A DNA stretch of 64,000 nt from positions 186,001-250,000 of the forward strand of contig NZ_UAVD01000025.1 in NCBI RefSeq assembly GCF_900460065.1, in the 5' to 3' direction. Positions 33,087 to 41,542 of the stretch are shown piece by piece. The stretch comes from Streptomyces griseus. GTDB lineage: Bacteria; Actinomycetota; Actinomycetes; Streptomycetales; Streptomycetaceae. Under the pieces are notes generated by a model that did not search any database, was not told the origin of the DNA, and worked only from the letters and a program-made list of their open reading frames with translations. Position 1 is the first letter of the stretch. Every line of letters starts with the position of its first letter. A program made the translations under genes and the position numbers.

Positions 33087-33674
33087 TTACTCGCTGTCGC
33101 TCAGCTTCGCCGCGAACTCTTCGTAAGGCACCGCGTGATGCCATGCCGCATCACGGATGACGGAGTAGCGGACGACTTCGGCCGGCTCCGTGATCAGCTC
33201 GACGTCCACGAGGTGGTCATCGTCGCCGAATCGGAGCTTCGCAGCAAGCCGACTGTCGAACAACCAAAAGTCCTCCGCAGGCAGTTGGAGGCTGTCTGCA
33301 TCCATCCGCCACAGGTTCCGGATGTCCTCCCCCAGACCACTGTTCCGCTTGGCGTTGTCGAGGAGATAGAGCTGCCCCATGGTCGGCGGCTGATCAACGA
33401 TCCGCACCCGTTCAACACGTTTGCCCTGCGCGGTCTGGGAACGGATCAGTTCACAGTACGGATCTTCCACGGGCCAGTCGACTACGCCGTTCTCGACGAA
33501 CTGTCGGTACGTGTCCGTGGCTTCGTCGCTGGCGAAGCGCCGCCGGGTTTCCAGTCGCCATGCCGAGTGACTGAACGTGCTGAACAAAGCCTCGAACTCG
33601 TCCAGTCCGATGATTCGGGCCTGCCGGGTCGCGTCCTTCGGTGTCCAGTCGACCAACAGCTCACGAGGTACCAC
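33087..33674 (-). CDS. DUF6879 family protein, partner of XRE/DUF5753 regulator
   Basis: 195 aa. The family block IIGLDEFEALFSTFSHSAWR is followed by LETRRRFASDEATDTYRQFV and a C-terminus with VELITEPAEVVRYSVIRDAA, which I recognise as DUF6879. Its function is unknown, and it is commonly found beside WhiJ-type regulators. The first ~20 residues (VPRELLVDWTPKDAT) properly belong to the small upstream gene, with which it appears to have become joined by a frameshift, so the true start may be further in. Confidence 0.75.
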   Translation of the reverse strand: MVPRELLVDWTPKDATRQARIIGLDEFEALFSTFSHSAWRLETRRRFASDEATDTYRQFVENGVVDWPVEDPYCELIRSQTAQGKRVERVRIVDQPPTMGQLYLLDNAKRNSGLGEDIRNLWRMDADSLQLPAEDFWLFDSRLAAKLRFGDDDHLVDVELITEPAEVVRYSVIRDAAWHHAVPYEEFAAKLSDSE

Positions 33675-33823
33675 CAGGACAGGTGCCGCAGTTGGGCGAG
33701 GTCGCCAGGATCGGTGAGGGGCGGCCCGTGGACGATGACCTCTCCGCTCTGCGCGTCCTCATGGACGGAGGGACATCCCGAACCACCACTGCCTGTGCCG
33801 TTGAACCGTAACTGCCGTGCCAT
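33660..33823 (-). pseudogene. Frameshifted small conserved Streptomyces ORF upstream of DUF6879
   Basis: From the ATG at 33823 the frame reads MARQLRFNGTGSGGSGC, PSVHEDAQSGEVIVHGPPLT and DPGDLAQLRHLS, a familiar ~65-aa Streptomyces protein. Its expected end (VVVPRELLVDWTPK) appears in a different frame just downstream. A small deletion near 33680 therefore separates the halves, and the second half now opens the DUF6879 frame. Confidence 0.55.
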
Positions 33824-33977
33824 CACGCGCCGCCTCACACTGAGAAGGGTGTTCAGTTCTCTGACTTCAAGGCTGTTCGCAGCTCCACGTGAATGTCGAG
33901 AGATGACCGCACCACTCGGGAGAATATTCGCGAATATCAGTCGGTGCGGTGGAGCCTGTCGGCCAACCATGGACCGC

Positions 33978-34172
33978 ATGACCGAGCCCACCAGGTACAG
34001 CACCTCCCCTGTACGGCTTTCACTTCACGTGGAGGCCGATCCCGCACCCGTGGACGGCTGCGCCGGATGCACCGAACTCTCATCGGTGAGAGACCGTGCC
34101 CGAGCAGGTGGCGACATGACCACCGTGTCCGACTGCAACGTGCTGCTGCGGCGGCATCCTCAGGGGCACTGA
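33978..34172 (+). CDS. Small conserved Streptomyces protein
   Basis: 64 aa. It contains TRYSTSPVRLSLHVEADPAP, CAGCTELSSVRDRARAGGDM and TTVSDCNVLLRRHPQGH, a pattern common among small proteins encoded near XRE/DUF397 genes in Streptomyces. The paired cysteines might bind metal. There is an alternative ATG three codons upstream (33969). Function unknown. Confidence 0.65.
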   Translation: MTEPTRYSTSPVRLSLHVEADPAPVDGCAGCTELSSVRDRARAGGDMTTVSDCNVLLRRHPQGH

Positions 34173-34318
34173 GGCGGGACTCGCAAAGGAACGTCGCGGC
34201 CACCCCGTCTCTACGGCTCCGGGCCGGACGAAGGAGTACACCACCTGAGACCATCGCCTCAGAACTGATCCGCCCGGCAGCCCGTCCTAGGAGACGATGC
34301 CGAGCAGGATGGAACGTC

Positions 34319-35314
34319 GTGACGGAACAGCAGGTGGGCAAGGGAAGGACCCCGGTGACGGGAGGGGCGGGAAGGGTTTCGGTGCGCTGGAACGGGGCGC
34401 GGGGACGCGTCCTCGCCGCGTTTGCCGTGGTGTTGGCCGGGGTGATGGCTTTTCATCGGGGTGTGCCCCATGCCGTCGGGCGGGTCGGGAGTCTGCTGGA
34501 GTCCTTTCTGCCGTGGATGGGCGTCCTGATCGTGGCGCTGTTGATCTGCGCCCTGGTGCGGCGCTCCGCCGTCGCCCTGGTAGCGGTGCTGCTGCCCGTG
34601 GGGGTCTGGGTGCATCTCTTCGGTGGCTTGCTGCTGCCCGCAGGTGATGCCGAAGCGCGGGAGCTCGTCGTCGTGCAGCACAACGTCAGCGATGAGAACC
34701 GTGATCCGGCGGCGACCGCCCGTGCGCTGATCGCGGCCGGGGGCGACCTCGTCGCGCTGGAGGAGCTGGTGGACCCGCAGCTGTCCGTGTACGAGAACGC
34801 CCTCGCCGCCGCGTATCCGCATCATGTCGTCCGGGGCACCGTCGGGCTCTGGTCCACGTACCCGCTCAGCGGGGAGCGGGTCGTCGACATCAAGCCCCCG
34901 AGCATCGCCGAAGGGTGGAGCCGTGGTGTGCGGGCCGTCGTCGATTCGCCGTACGGGGACATCGCCGCGTACGTCGCCCACCTGCCCTCCGTCCGGGTCG
35001 GGCCGGGTGGGCTCGCCTCCGGCCGGAGAGACGAGAGCGCCGAGTTGCTGGGGCGTGCCATCGCCGCCGAGAGCGTCGATACGGTGATTCTGCTCGGGGA
35101 CCTCAACGGGACCGTGGAGGACCGGGGCCTGGACCCCCTCACCTCACGCCTGAACGTGGCCGAGCGGGGCTTCGCCTTCAGCTTCCCCGCCGCTCTCCCG
35201 CTGGCCCGGATCGATCAGGTCATGGCCCGTTCCGCCACCGTCGGCCACATCCGCACCCTGCCCGCGACCGGCAGCGACCATCTGCCCGTCGCCGCCCGCG
35301 TCGTCCTGGGGTGA
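34319..35314 (+). CDS. Membrane-anchored endonuclease/exonuclease/phosphatase (EEP) family protein
   Basis: 331 aa. Three hydrophobic segments occupy residues ~28-110, followed by an extracytoplasmic EEP domain: [50 protein letters not shown] (catalytic Asp and Asn) and [13 protein letters not shown] (catalytic Asp-His). EEP enzymes are metal-dependent phosphodiesterases or phosphatases acting on nucleic acids, lipids or sugars; the substrate is unknown. The GTG start is preceded by AGGATGGAA. It converges on the HTH gene from the other strand and their coding ends overlap by 171 bp. It is the first ordinary gene to the right of the regulatory debris. Confidence 0.88.
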   Translation: MTEQQVGKGRTPVTGGAGRVSVRWNGARGRVLAAFAVVLAGVMAFHRGVPHAVGRVGSLLESFLPWMGVLIVALLICALVRRSAVALVAVLLPVGVWVHLFGGLLLPAGDAEARELVVVQHNVSDENRDPAATARALIAAGGDLVALEELVDPQLSVYENALAAAYPHHVVRGTVGLWSTYPLSGERVVDIKPPSIAEGWSRGVRAVVDSPYGDIAAYVAHLPSVRVGPGGLASGRRDESAELLGRAIAAESVDTVILLGDLNGTVEDRGLDPLTSRLNVAERGFAFSFPAALPLARIDQVMARSATVGHIRTLPATGSDHLPVAARVVLG

Positions 35315-36577
35315 GTGCGCGGCTCGGAGCGCGTCGGCCCTCCGTACCGCCTCGACGCGTTGCCTCCAGGTCATGTCCGCGGGGAAGTCGTACGTGTCCG
35401 TGTCGACCATCCAGCTCGCGTACGCCGCCGCTCTGCGGCAGTCCGCGCACAGCGTCTCGTCGCCCAGCGGGCGGAAGACGTGCTCCTCCCCCTCGCCCGC
35501 GCAGGCGATCAGCTCCCTGACGGGCGGCGGGGGCGGCGGAGCAGCCGGCGGGGCCACCGGGCATTTCCGGATCAGGCGGTGGCGCAGGAAGCCCACCGCC
35601 GAACGCACCCCCTCCTCGGGCCTGGCGGACAGGAGCGCGTGCCGCACGTCCCCTTCCGACAAGCCGGCCTCCAGCCACTTCACCACCTCCACCGCCAGCC
35701 CTCGCGCCTCCCCCACGCCCAGCAGCAGGTCGCGGTGGGTGTGGCGCAGCGACAGCAGCAGCCGTTCCGCTGTGGCCAGTCGGGAACCGGGGTGGGGTGT
35801 GGGGGCGGGCTCGGGCGCTGCGGGCCGGGGTTCCGGCTTCGGTTCCGGTTCCGGTTCCGGTTCCGGTTCCGGTTCCGGTTTCGTGGTCGGATTCGGTTCC
35901 GGTGCCGGTTCCTCATCCGGTTCCGGTCCCGTCGCCGGGCCCGTCGTCGGTTCCGGCTTCGGGTTCGGTTCGGGTGGCAGCTCCGGCTCCTGCTCCGGTG
36001 CCTGCTCCGGCTTCGCGACCCGACTCAAGCCCGGCTTCCGCCTCGGGTCCGGTTCCGTCGGCCGCGCCTCCTGCCGTTCCGCTTCGGAGGGTGGGCGGGG
36101 AGTGGTCTTATCACTGTGGTCTTCCTCCGGTTGATAGCCACCGACCGTCCGGTGGGCCGGGCCGCCGACCGTCGGATACCGCTCACCCGGCGGCGGAGCA
36201 GCGGCGGCGGCAGCTCCCACTCCCGGTGAGCGCCTGCCGTCCGGCTCCAGCGTCGCCCGTAAGATCCGCGCCTCGTCGCTCGCCATCGGTGTGTTCGTGA
36301 ACAGCTGGTCCGTCGCCCACCGCCCGCCTTCGGCCTGGGAGCGCCACTCGTGGACGTAACCGTGCTCCATCAGCTGCTTCTTGGCCAGCTGGTACGCGCG
36401 GCCCTTGATCTCCAGTTTCCGTGCCAGCTCACCGAGCGGACGGTCCGTCGCGGAGTCGGGCAGGCCCTGGACGTACAGCAGGAGGACCTTCGCATCGCTG
36501 TTCATCCGCCGGTCGCGGACGACCGTGTGCGGGGCTTTCGTCCATCCCGAAGAGGGCGCGATAACATGACGCAGCAT
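35144..36577 (-). CDS. Helix-turn-helix protein with Pro-Glu repeat linker
   Basis: 477 aa. An N-terminal winged-helix-like domain ([40 protein letters not shown]) resembles replication-initiator or MarR-type domains. A Pro/Glu-rich linker of about 130 residues includes [16 protein letters not shown] helical domain follows ([19 protein letters not shown]) and a short cysteine element ([15 protein letters not shown]). AGGAG lies 10 nt before the ATG. The last ~57 codons are antisense to the EEP gene and have poor composition, so the natural stop may have been lost. Such proteins are common in Streptomyces; function is not established. Confidence 0.7.
   Translation of the reverse strand: MLRHVIAPSSGWTKAPHTVVRDRRMNSDAKVLLLYVQGLPDSATDRPLGELARKLEIKGRAYQLAKKQLMEHGYVHEWRSQAEGGRWATDQLFTNTPMASDEARILRATLEPDGRRSPGVGAAAAAAPPPGERYPTVGGPAHRTVGGYQPEEDHSDKTTPRPPSEAERQEARPTEPDPRRKPGLSRVAKPEQAPEQEPELPPEPNPKPEPTTGPATGPEPDEEPAPEPNPTTKPEPEPEPEPEPEPKPEPRPAAPEPAPTPHPGSRLATAERLLLSLRHTHRDLLLGVGEARGLAVEVVKWLEAGLSEGDVRHALLSARPEEGVRSAVGFLRHRLIRKCPVAPPAAPPPPPPVRELIACAGEGEEHVFRPLGDETLCADCRRAAAYASWMVDTDTYDFPADMTWRQRVEAVRRADALRAAHSPQDDAGGDGQMVAAGRGQGADVADGGGTGHDLIDPGQRESGGEAEGEAPLGHVQA
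35841..35880. repeat. Perfect GGTTCC hexanucleotide repeat, 6.7 copies
   Basis: A run of GGTTCC units inside the HTH protein gene. On the coding strand it encodes alternating Pro and Glu. Degenerate copies flank it on both sides (about 35826-36010). Confidence 0.9.
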
Positions 36578-36803
36578 TTCTAGTGGGCTCCTGCCACTGG
36601 GGGTGTTAGGCCCTCGGGTGGGTGTTGGAGCACCTCCGGGGGCCGCCCTGTGTCCGCCTGGATGGGCGGCACAGAACGTGATGACTTCGTCACGCTACCG
36701 CACGGTTTCGGCCCGCTACGACGTCCGTGGAAAGTGCGCCCCCGCTCACCACCCGGCTCACCACCGGACTACCCGTGTGCGCTGTTGTGCCTGTCGGGCC
36801 CGG

Positions 36804-37445
36804 CTACAGCTCCGTGAGCCACGCGTGCCCCGGGTGTACCCGGGCGAGCAGTTCCGCCAGGGTCGCGCGCTGCGCCCGCGTCAGGTGCGGGACGGTCGTG
36901 TCGAAGTCCCGCTGATCCTTCGGACGCGCGTGCTTGGCCTTGAACAGGAGCACCAGTTCGGGCGCCAGATACGGGATGCCGTCCTCGGTGCGGTGGATGA
37001 TCTCGCGGTACGGGAGCCGGATCTCCTCGTCCCGCCGGCAGATCCAGGTGTCGCCGTCGTGCGGCTCCCGGAACACGTCGAGCAGGTAGTCGCCGGTGGC
37101 CGGGTCGCGGAGCCATGTCTGGTGAACGGCGGCCAGTGTCTCCGGCGGGGCGTCCTCCCAGATCCGGCCGCTGCCCGCCGCGTCGAGGACGTATCCGGGG
37201 AAGCGGTCGCGGATCTCGGGAAAGCCCGCCTCCGGGATCGCGATCTCGATGTCCCCGTGAGCGCGGGTCTGCCCGCCCCGGAACAATTCGAGGGCCCAGC
37301 CCGCCGCCACGCACCAGGGCGCCCCGACCCCGGCCAGCCGCCGAGCGACCTCGGCCGGAGTCCAGCTGGACGACCACCTGGCGTCGAGGGCCTCGATCTC
37401 GGCGGGTGACAGTTCGATTCCGCCGCCGGGGAGTTGCCCGCTCAT
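36804..37445 (-). CDS. Aminoglycoside nucleotidyltransferase-like protein
   Basis: 213 aa. The nucleotidyltransferase core shows WCVAAGWALELFRG and RAHGDIEIAI, where the Asp and Glu would bind Mg-nucleotide, followed by DYLLDVFREPHDGDTWICRR and a C-terminal helical part (LLFKAKHARPKDQRDFD). This resembles the aminoglycoside-2''-adenylyltransferase type family (Aminoglyc_resit), but environmental homologues often have unknown substrates. The start overlaps the stop of the phosphotransferase-like gene upstream (ATGA), giving a coupled two-gene unit. Confidence 0.8.
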   Translation of the reverse strand: MSGQLPGGGIELSPAEIEALDARWSSSWTPAEVARRLAGVGAPWCVAAGWALELFRGGQTRAHGDIEIAIPEAGFPEIRDRFPGYVLDAAGSGRIWEDAPPETLAAVHQTWLRDPATGDYLLDVFREPHDGDTWICRRDEEIRLPYREIIHRTEDGIPYLAPELVLLFKAKHARPKDQRDFDTTVPHLTRAQRATLAELLARVHPGHAWLTEL

Positions 37446-38530
37446 CGCGGGAAACCGTCTGCTGACGTCGGCGCCGCGGCCTCGGCCGTCGTGGACCGTA
37501 CGCCTTCGGGCCCGGCGTCCCAGCGGCTCCGGCCGTCCGCCAGCGCGGCCACCGCGCCGACCAGCCCGTCCCACGCCTGCCGCGTGTCGGCCGTGTCCGG
37601 GTGCTGCGCGCCGAAGACGTCGAGCGCGGCGGCGATGTCGTCCAGGGACCAACGAAGTTCGTAGTACGCGAGCAGGCGCGGGTCCGGTCGGTGGCCGGTG
37701 AGTTCGGTGTAGCGGGACAGGTCTTCCGGGGCACTGGTGGCAAGCCAGAGGTCGCGCTCCGGCGGTGCCACGGCGACGGTGTCCCAGTCGACCAGGAGGG
37801 TGCGGCCTCCGGGGTCCAGGACGTTGCCGGGGTGGGGTTCGCCGTGGGTGACCACCGTGGCGGCGGCCGGAGAGGCCGACGCCCCGGACGCGATCCTGGC
37901 CGTGTCGCTGTCGAAGCGGTCCAACGTGGCTTTCAGCGCGTGGTAGTTGGCGGTGAGCAGGGTCTGGCATCGTCGCGCGTACGGGCCCGCATCCGCGCGG
38001 AGGCTCTGCGGATCGGCCAGCGCCGCCGCGATCACCTCGCGGCCCGGCAGCGCGGGGTCATGGACCGGAGCCGCCAACGGCGGCCTTACGGCGTGCAGTT
38101 GAGCCAGGCGCTCCACGAGCATCCGCCGCGCCCCGGGGTCCAGCACCTGGCCGAAGTGGCCCGTGGGCGCGTCCACGTAGCGGAAGAGGCTCACGGCGTA
38201 CCGGTCGGTCAGGCGGAGCAGCGTCTCGCCACCGTCGGTGCGCTGCGGTGCCACCAACGCCCCATCTCCCAGGGCCGATGCGAGCGTCGCCGCCGTGCTC
38301 ATGGCACGGCTCAGGCCCGTCCACGCCTCCGCCGCGTCTCGCCCGCAGTGCGGCTTGTGCGCGAGGTCGGCGACCGTCACGAAGGTCCGCCGCCCCTCCG
38401 CGTCGGCCGCGACCCAGTGGTGGTCGCCGTAGCCGACGGGGGCGTGGGTGAGCATGGCCGGTTCGACGCCCCAGGCCCCGAGCGCGGCGGCCAGGACGGC
38501 CTCGTCGATGTCGGTCGGGCGGTCCTTCAT
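37442..38530 (-). CDS. Aminoglycoside phosphotransferase (APH)-fold kinase
   Basis: 362 aa. APH-fold hallmarks are the catalytic loop VVTHGEPHPGNVLDP, with Glu at the position where many relatives have Asp, and the metal-binding LLVDWDTVAVAPPERDLW. The C-terminal lobe includes YYELRWSLDDIAAALD. The fold phosphorylates aminoglycosides, choline, homoserine or other small molecules, so the substrate is open. It is coupled to a nucleotidyltransferase of aminoglycoside-modifying type. The ATG at 38530 has no strong ribosome site. Confidence 0.85.
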   Translation of the reverse strand: MKDRPTDIDEAVLAAALGAWGVEPAMLTHAPVGYGDHHWVAADAEGRRTFVTVADLAHKPHCGRDAAEAWTGLSRAMSTAATLASALGDGALVAPQRTDGGETLLRLTDRYAVSLFRYVDAPTGHFGQVLDPGARRMLVERLAQLHAVRPPLAAPVHDPALPGREVIAAALADPQSLRADAGPYARRCQTLLTANYHALKATLDRFDSDTARIASGASASPAAATVVTHGEPHPGNVLDPGGRTLLVDWDTVAVAPPERDLWLATSAPEDLSRYTELTGHRPDPRLLAYYELRWSLDDIAAALDVFGAQHPDTADTRQAWDGLVGAVAALADGRSRWDAGPEGVRSTTAEAAAPTSADGFPR

Positions 38531-38616
38531 ACGGACACCGTAGTGCCCTCACGCAGATGCTTCGCGTGACGGATCGAAGGAGGCGGACGGTCGGCTCCGA
38601 CCGCCACCGCATCGCC

Positions 38617-38700
38617 CCTCGCCCGCCCCGTCTCGGCCCTCACCCCGCTCGCCCTCGCCCGCCCCGCCTCGGCCCTCACCCTGCTCGCCCCTCGCCCGTC
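38617..38700. repeat. Tandem repeat, ~36-bp period, 2.3 copies, in a 354-bp intergenic stretch
   Basis: The unit starts CCTCGCCCGCCCCG at 38617 and recurs at 38653 and, partially, at 38690, with a few substitutions. The surrounding gap (38531-38884) is C-rich on this strand. It separates the divergent APH and excalibur genes and should contain both promoters. I see no gene in it. Confidence 0.7.
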
Positions 38701-38884
38701 GCGCCGTCGGCTCCTCCCCGCACCTCACTCCCGCCCCTCTCCTCACCCGACCTTGTCGCCCACACGCTTTGTACACGCTCTCATCACAATTCCGCTTCGC
38801 TTCCGACATGCCCCTGATGTACGTCCGGGCGCGCTGCGAACATCGGCTGCTCCACAGCACAGAGTTCGGCCATGGGGGCAACAC

Positions 38885-39763
38885 ATGCAGACGAGGAAGC
38901 AGTCACGGCGGCCCAGGCGCGGGTTCCTCCGCATACGGATGTCGGCCGGAGCCGGCGTGCTCGCACTGGCCCTGACGGGGTGCGGCGCGGACGACGGCAC
39001 CACGGACGACCAGGGCGGGAAGGCCGGGTCCTCGGCCTCCGTGGATCGGGCGCTGGCACTCACGGACGACGAGCAGAGCATGGACGCGGGCAACAGCCTG
39101 GACGTGGACGTCCTCGACAACGACTCCGTCACCCTGGAGAACGGGGACCGGGCCGCACTGCTCCACACGTACGACCCCGCCGAACTGACCGTGCGCATCG
39201 ACACCGAGCCCGAGAACGGTTCCGCATCGGTGTCCGGGACCACGGTCACGTACACCGCCCGGGACGGGTACGCCGGCGAGGACAGCCTCACGTACGAGGT
39301 CCTCGTGAAGGGCACCGAGGTCCCCGCCGCCACCGCCGTCGTCCGCATCACCGTCACCGCGGCCGCCTCCGACACGAGCCCGAATCCCGCCTCGAACGTC
39401 TCGGGCTCCGCCCCGGGGAGCGCGGATTCGGCGCCCGCGGCGTACTACGAGAACTGCGACGCCGCGCGCGCCGCCGGGGCCGCTCCCGTCGAGGAGGGCG
39501 ATCCCGGCTACGCCCCCCACCTGGACCGCGACGGCGACGGCGTGGGGTGCGAGCCGTGGGGCGAGTCCTCCTCGTCCGCAGATTCCGCCGACTCGTCCGA
39601 CTCCTCCGACGGAAGCGGTGCGAGTGGGAGCGGTGGTGGCGGCAGCGTCTCCTACGCGAACTGCACCGCCGTACGGAACGCGGGCGCCGCCCCCATCCGG
39701 ACCGGTGACCCGGGCTACGGGCGGCACCTGGACCGTGACGGGGACGGCGTCGGCTGCGAGTGA
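38885..39763 (+). CDS. Lipoprotein with cadherin-like domain and two excalibur calcium-binding repeats
   Basis: 292 aa. A basic N-terminus and hydrophobic stretch end in the lipobox LALTGC, so the mature protein is lipid-anchored outside the membrane. Residues ~60-165 look like a bacterial cadherin/Ig-like domain (LDVDVLDNDS, YTARDGYAGEDSLTYEVLV). Two excalibur motifs follow, each with an NC-AR/VR-AGAAP start and a DRDGDGVGCE end (about residues 182-217 and 257-292), joined by a Ser/Asp/Gly linker. DxDxDG loops bind calcium. Likely a cell-surface calcium-dependent structural or adhesive protein. GGGGGC precedes the ATG. Confidence 0.88.
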   Translation: MQTRKQSRRPRRGFLRIRMSAGAGVLALALTGCGADDGTTDDQGGKAGSSASVDRALALTDDEQSMDAGNSLDVDVLDNDSVTLENGDRAALLHTYDPAELTVRIDTEPENGSASVSGTTVTYTARDGYAGEDSLTYEVLVKGTEVPAATAVVRITVTAAASDTSPNPASNVSGSAPGSADSAPAAYYENCDAARAAGAAPVEEGDPGYAPHLDRDGDGVGCEPWGESSSSADSADSSDSSDGSGASGSGGGGSVSYANCTAVRNAGAAPIRTGDPGYGRHLDRDGDGVGCE

Positions 39764-39799
39764 GCCGCGCCCGGCGGGGCGTGGGGCGAGCGGTGTGAC

Positions 39800-39857
39800 A
39801 CGAAGACCTCCGTGTGCGGTGCGGCTCAGACACCTCCACCACACCGGAGGTCTTCGT
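39800..39857. terminator. Inverted repeat downstream of the excalibur gene
   Basis: 13-bp perfect arms (39800-39812 and 39845-39857, ACGAAGACCTCCG and its complement) flank a 32-nt loop. The loop is long for an intrinsic terminator. It sits between two convergent genes. Confidence 0.45.
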
Positions 39858-39908
39858 CGTGATCAAGACCTGATCGGCGTTGACAACGCTCGTGCTCAAT
39901 ACACGTGG

Positions 39909-39977
39909 CCCGTCTCGCCCGTCTCGCCCGTCTCGCCCGTCTCGCCCGTCTCGCCCGTCTCGCCCGTCTCGCCCGTC
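39909..39977. repeat. 9-bp tandem repeat (CCCGTCTCG), 7.7 copies, abutting a stop codon
   Basis: Seven perfect CCCGTCTCG units plus a partial one run up to and overlap the stop codon of the TauE/SafE-like gene. On the minus (transcribed) strand this reads (GGGCGAGAC)n, i.e. G-triplets spaced by six bases at the start of the 3' untranslated region. Confidence 0.95.
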
Positions 39978-40743
39978 AGGCGAACTGGTCGAATCCCATC
40001 TTGGCCACCATGCCGGTGACCACCAGCACCAGAACGACCCGGACGAAACCGGACCCCCTCTTCATCGCGGTCCGCGAACCGATCATCGCGCCCGCGATGT
40101 TGCCCACCGCCATGCCCAGCCCCAGGGCCCACAGGACGTTCCCCTGCCAGGCGAAGACCGCGAGCGCCCCCAGATTGGAGGAGGCGTTGATCACCTTCGC
40201 CATGGCCGCGCTCTCCAGGAACTGGGTCGCGAGGAGCGTCGTGAAGGAAATGATCAGGAAGGTGCCGACGCCCGGCCCGAACACCCCGTCGTAGAAGCCG
40301 ATGCCGACGCCCGCGACGAGGATCGCGGTGTTGCGGCGGCGCGGGGTGACGGTGATGTTCCGCTGCTGGACCCCGAAGTCGGGGCGGAAGGCCACGAAGA
40401 GAGCCACCGTGATGAGCAGGCCCATGATGACGGGCCGGAAATAGCTCGCGGGAACGCTCGACGCGGACAGCGCGCCCAACGCGCCGAAGGGGATCGCCAG
40501 TCCGGCCGCCGGCAGCAGGACCGAACGGTCCAGTTCGGTGCGCCGCTGGTACATGTACGCGGCGGTCGCGGTCCCCATGACCGCCGCGATCTTGTTGGTG
40601 CCGAGAGCGACCGCGGGTGAGTACGTGGGAAAGGCCAGCAACAGGACCGGGATGAGCAGCACCCCGCCACCGCCTACCACCGCGTCCACCCAGCCCGCCG
40701 CGGTCGCGGCGGCGAGCAGGCCGACCACTTCGTACAGATCCAC
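39976..40743 (-). CDS. TauE/SafE-family sulfite/sulfoacetate exporter-like membrane protein
   Basis: 255 aa with about eight hydrophobic segments. The TauE/SafE motif is visible twice: AATAAGWVDAVVGGGGVLLI near the N-terminus and GVGIGFYDGVFGPGVGTFLI in the middle. The family moves anions such as sulfite, sulfoacetate or other organosulfur compounds; the substrate here is unknown. GTG at 40743 is chosen because GAGGGAA precedes it and the family starts here; an ATG at 40770 is also in frame. The 9-bp repeat array touches its stop codon. Confidence 0.88.
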   Translation of the reverse strand: MDLYEVVGLLAAATAAGWVDAVVGGGGVLLIPVLLLAFPTYSPAVALGTNKIAAVMGTATAAYMYQRRTELDRSVLLPAAGLAIPFGALGALSASSVPASYFRPVIMGLLITVALFVAFRPDFGVQQRNITVTPRRRNTAILVAGVGIGFYDGVFGPGVGTFLIISFTTLLATQFLESAAMAKVINASSNLGALAVFAWQGNVLWALGLGMAVGNIAGAMIGSRTAMKRGSGFVRVVLVLVVTGMVAKMGFDQFA

Positions 40744-40868
40744 GCTTCCCTCGCTCACGTGACATGACATGGCCGCTCCCGCCGCACGCGGGGAACAGCC
40801 CGGGGGCGAAACAGCCTGGGGGGACGGAACAGCACCGGGGGATGGAACAGCCGCGGGGTGGGTCCCTG

Positions 40869-41477
40869 TCAGCGGTAGTCGTCGGGGTGGCCCTGCATCC
40901 AGGCGTTGACGCCGTCACGGGTGCCGACGATCGCGGAGAAGTGCTTCTCCAGGTGGGCCTCGGACCGGTCGTCGCCCACCTTGTCGAACAGGGCCTTCAT
41001 GTCGGCGAGCGGCTGCCGGAAGTGGCCCGGGCCCTTGCCGTCCGCCCGCATCGCCTCGTCCAGTTCGGTGAGTTCCCGGGTGACCCGGCCGAGGAAGTAG
41101 GCACAGTCGCCCGCGCCGGGGGTACAGGTTTCGCCCAGCGTCGCCTGGAGGGTCGCGAAGGCGTCGCGGACCAGCTCGGGGCCGGGCGTGGGCTCGGCGG
41201 TGGGCTCCCCGGCCGCGGCGTCACGCTCGGCCCGGTCCGCGTCGTCGGCGCTCTCCGCGTTCTCCGCGATCGGTGCCCGGTCCGCCGCCGGGTCAGCGGA
41301 CGCGGCAGGCACGTCCCCGTCGGGGCCGCCGCCGCTCGACGCCTGGGTGCAGGACACCAGCGCTGTGGCCACGACCACGGCAAGTGCCCCGGTGCGCAAC
41401 CCGGTTCGGAACGAACGGCGAGCGTCGGCACGGTCACCCGTACCGGTGGTGGTGCGGGCAGCGTTACGGAACAGCAT
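40869..41477 (-). CDS. Putative lipoprotein of unknown function
   Basis: 202 aa. An Arg-rich start, the hydrophobic segment TGALAVVVATALVSC and the lipobox Cys near residue 43 mark a secreted lipoprotein. An acidic Ala/Asp/Glu linker follows, then a helical domain (LVRDAFATLQATLGE, VTRELTELDEAMRADG, GHFRQPLADMKALFDKVGD) with one cysteine pair (CTPGAGDC). The C-terminal YR ends shortly before the TauE gene. I do not recognise the family. Confidence 0.8.
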   Translation of the reverse strand: MLFRNAARTTTGTGDRADARRSFRTGLRTGALAVVVATALVSCTQASSGGGPDGDVPAASADPAADRAPIAENAESADDADRAERDAAAGEPTAEPTPGPELVRDAFATLQATLGETCTPGAGDCAYFLGRVTRELTELDEAMRADGKGPGHFRQPLADMKALFDKVGDDRSEAHLEKHFSAIVGTRDGVNAWMQGHPDDYR

Positions 41478-41542
41478 GAGACCCCCCTCGTGCGAACGGT
41501 CCCGACCCTACCTGGCGCGCACATGCCACCGCGCGACAGCCC

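Noticed and set aside
31070..34172. DrmC or other missing DISARM gene next to drmB
   Set aside because: No phospholipase D HxKxxxxD motif or methyltransferase motif in any frame here; the segment consists of XRE, DUF6879 and small-ORF remnants.
6721..34250. Prophage or integrative conjugative element
   Set aside because: No integrase, structural, portal or conjugation gene and no visible attachment repeats at the borders; it is better described as a defence island.
39909..39977. CRISPR array
   Set aside because: Units of 9 bp without spacers are a microsatellite; no array of 25-40 bp repeats with spacers and no Cas gene is present.
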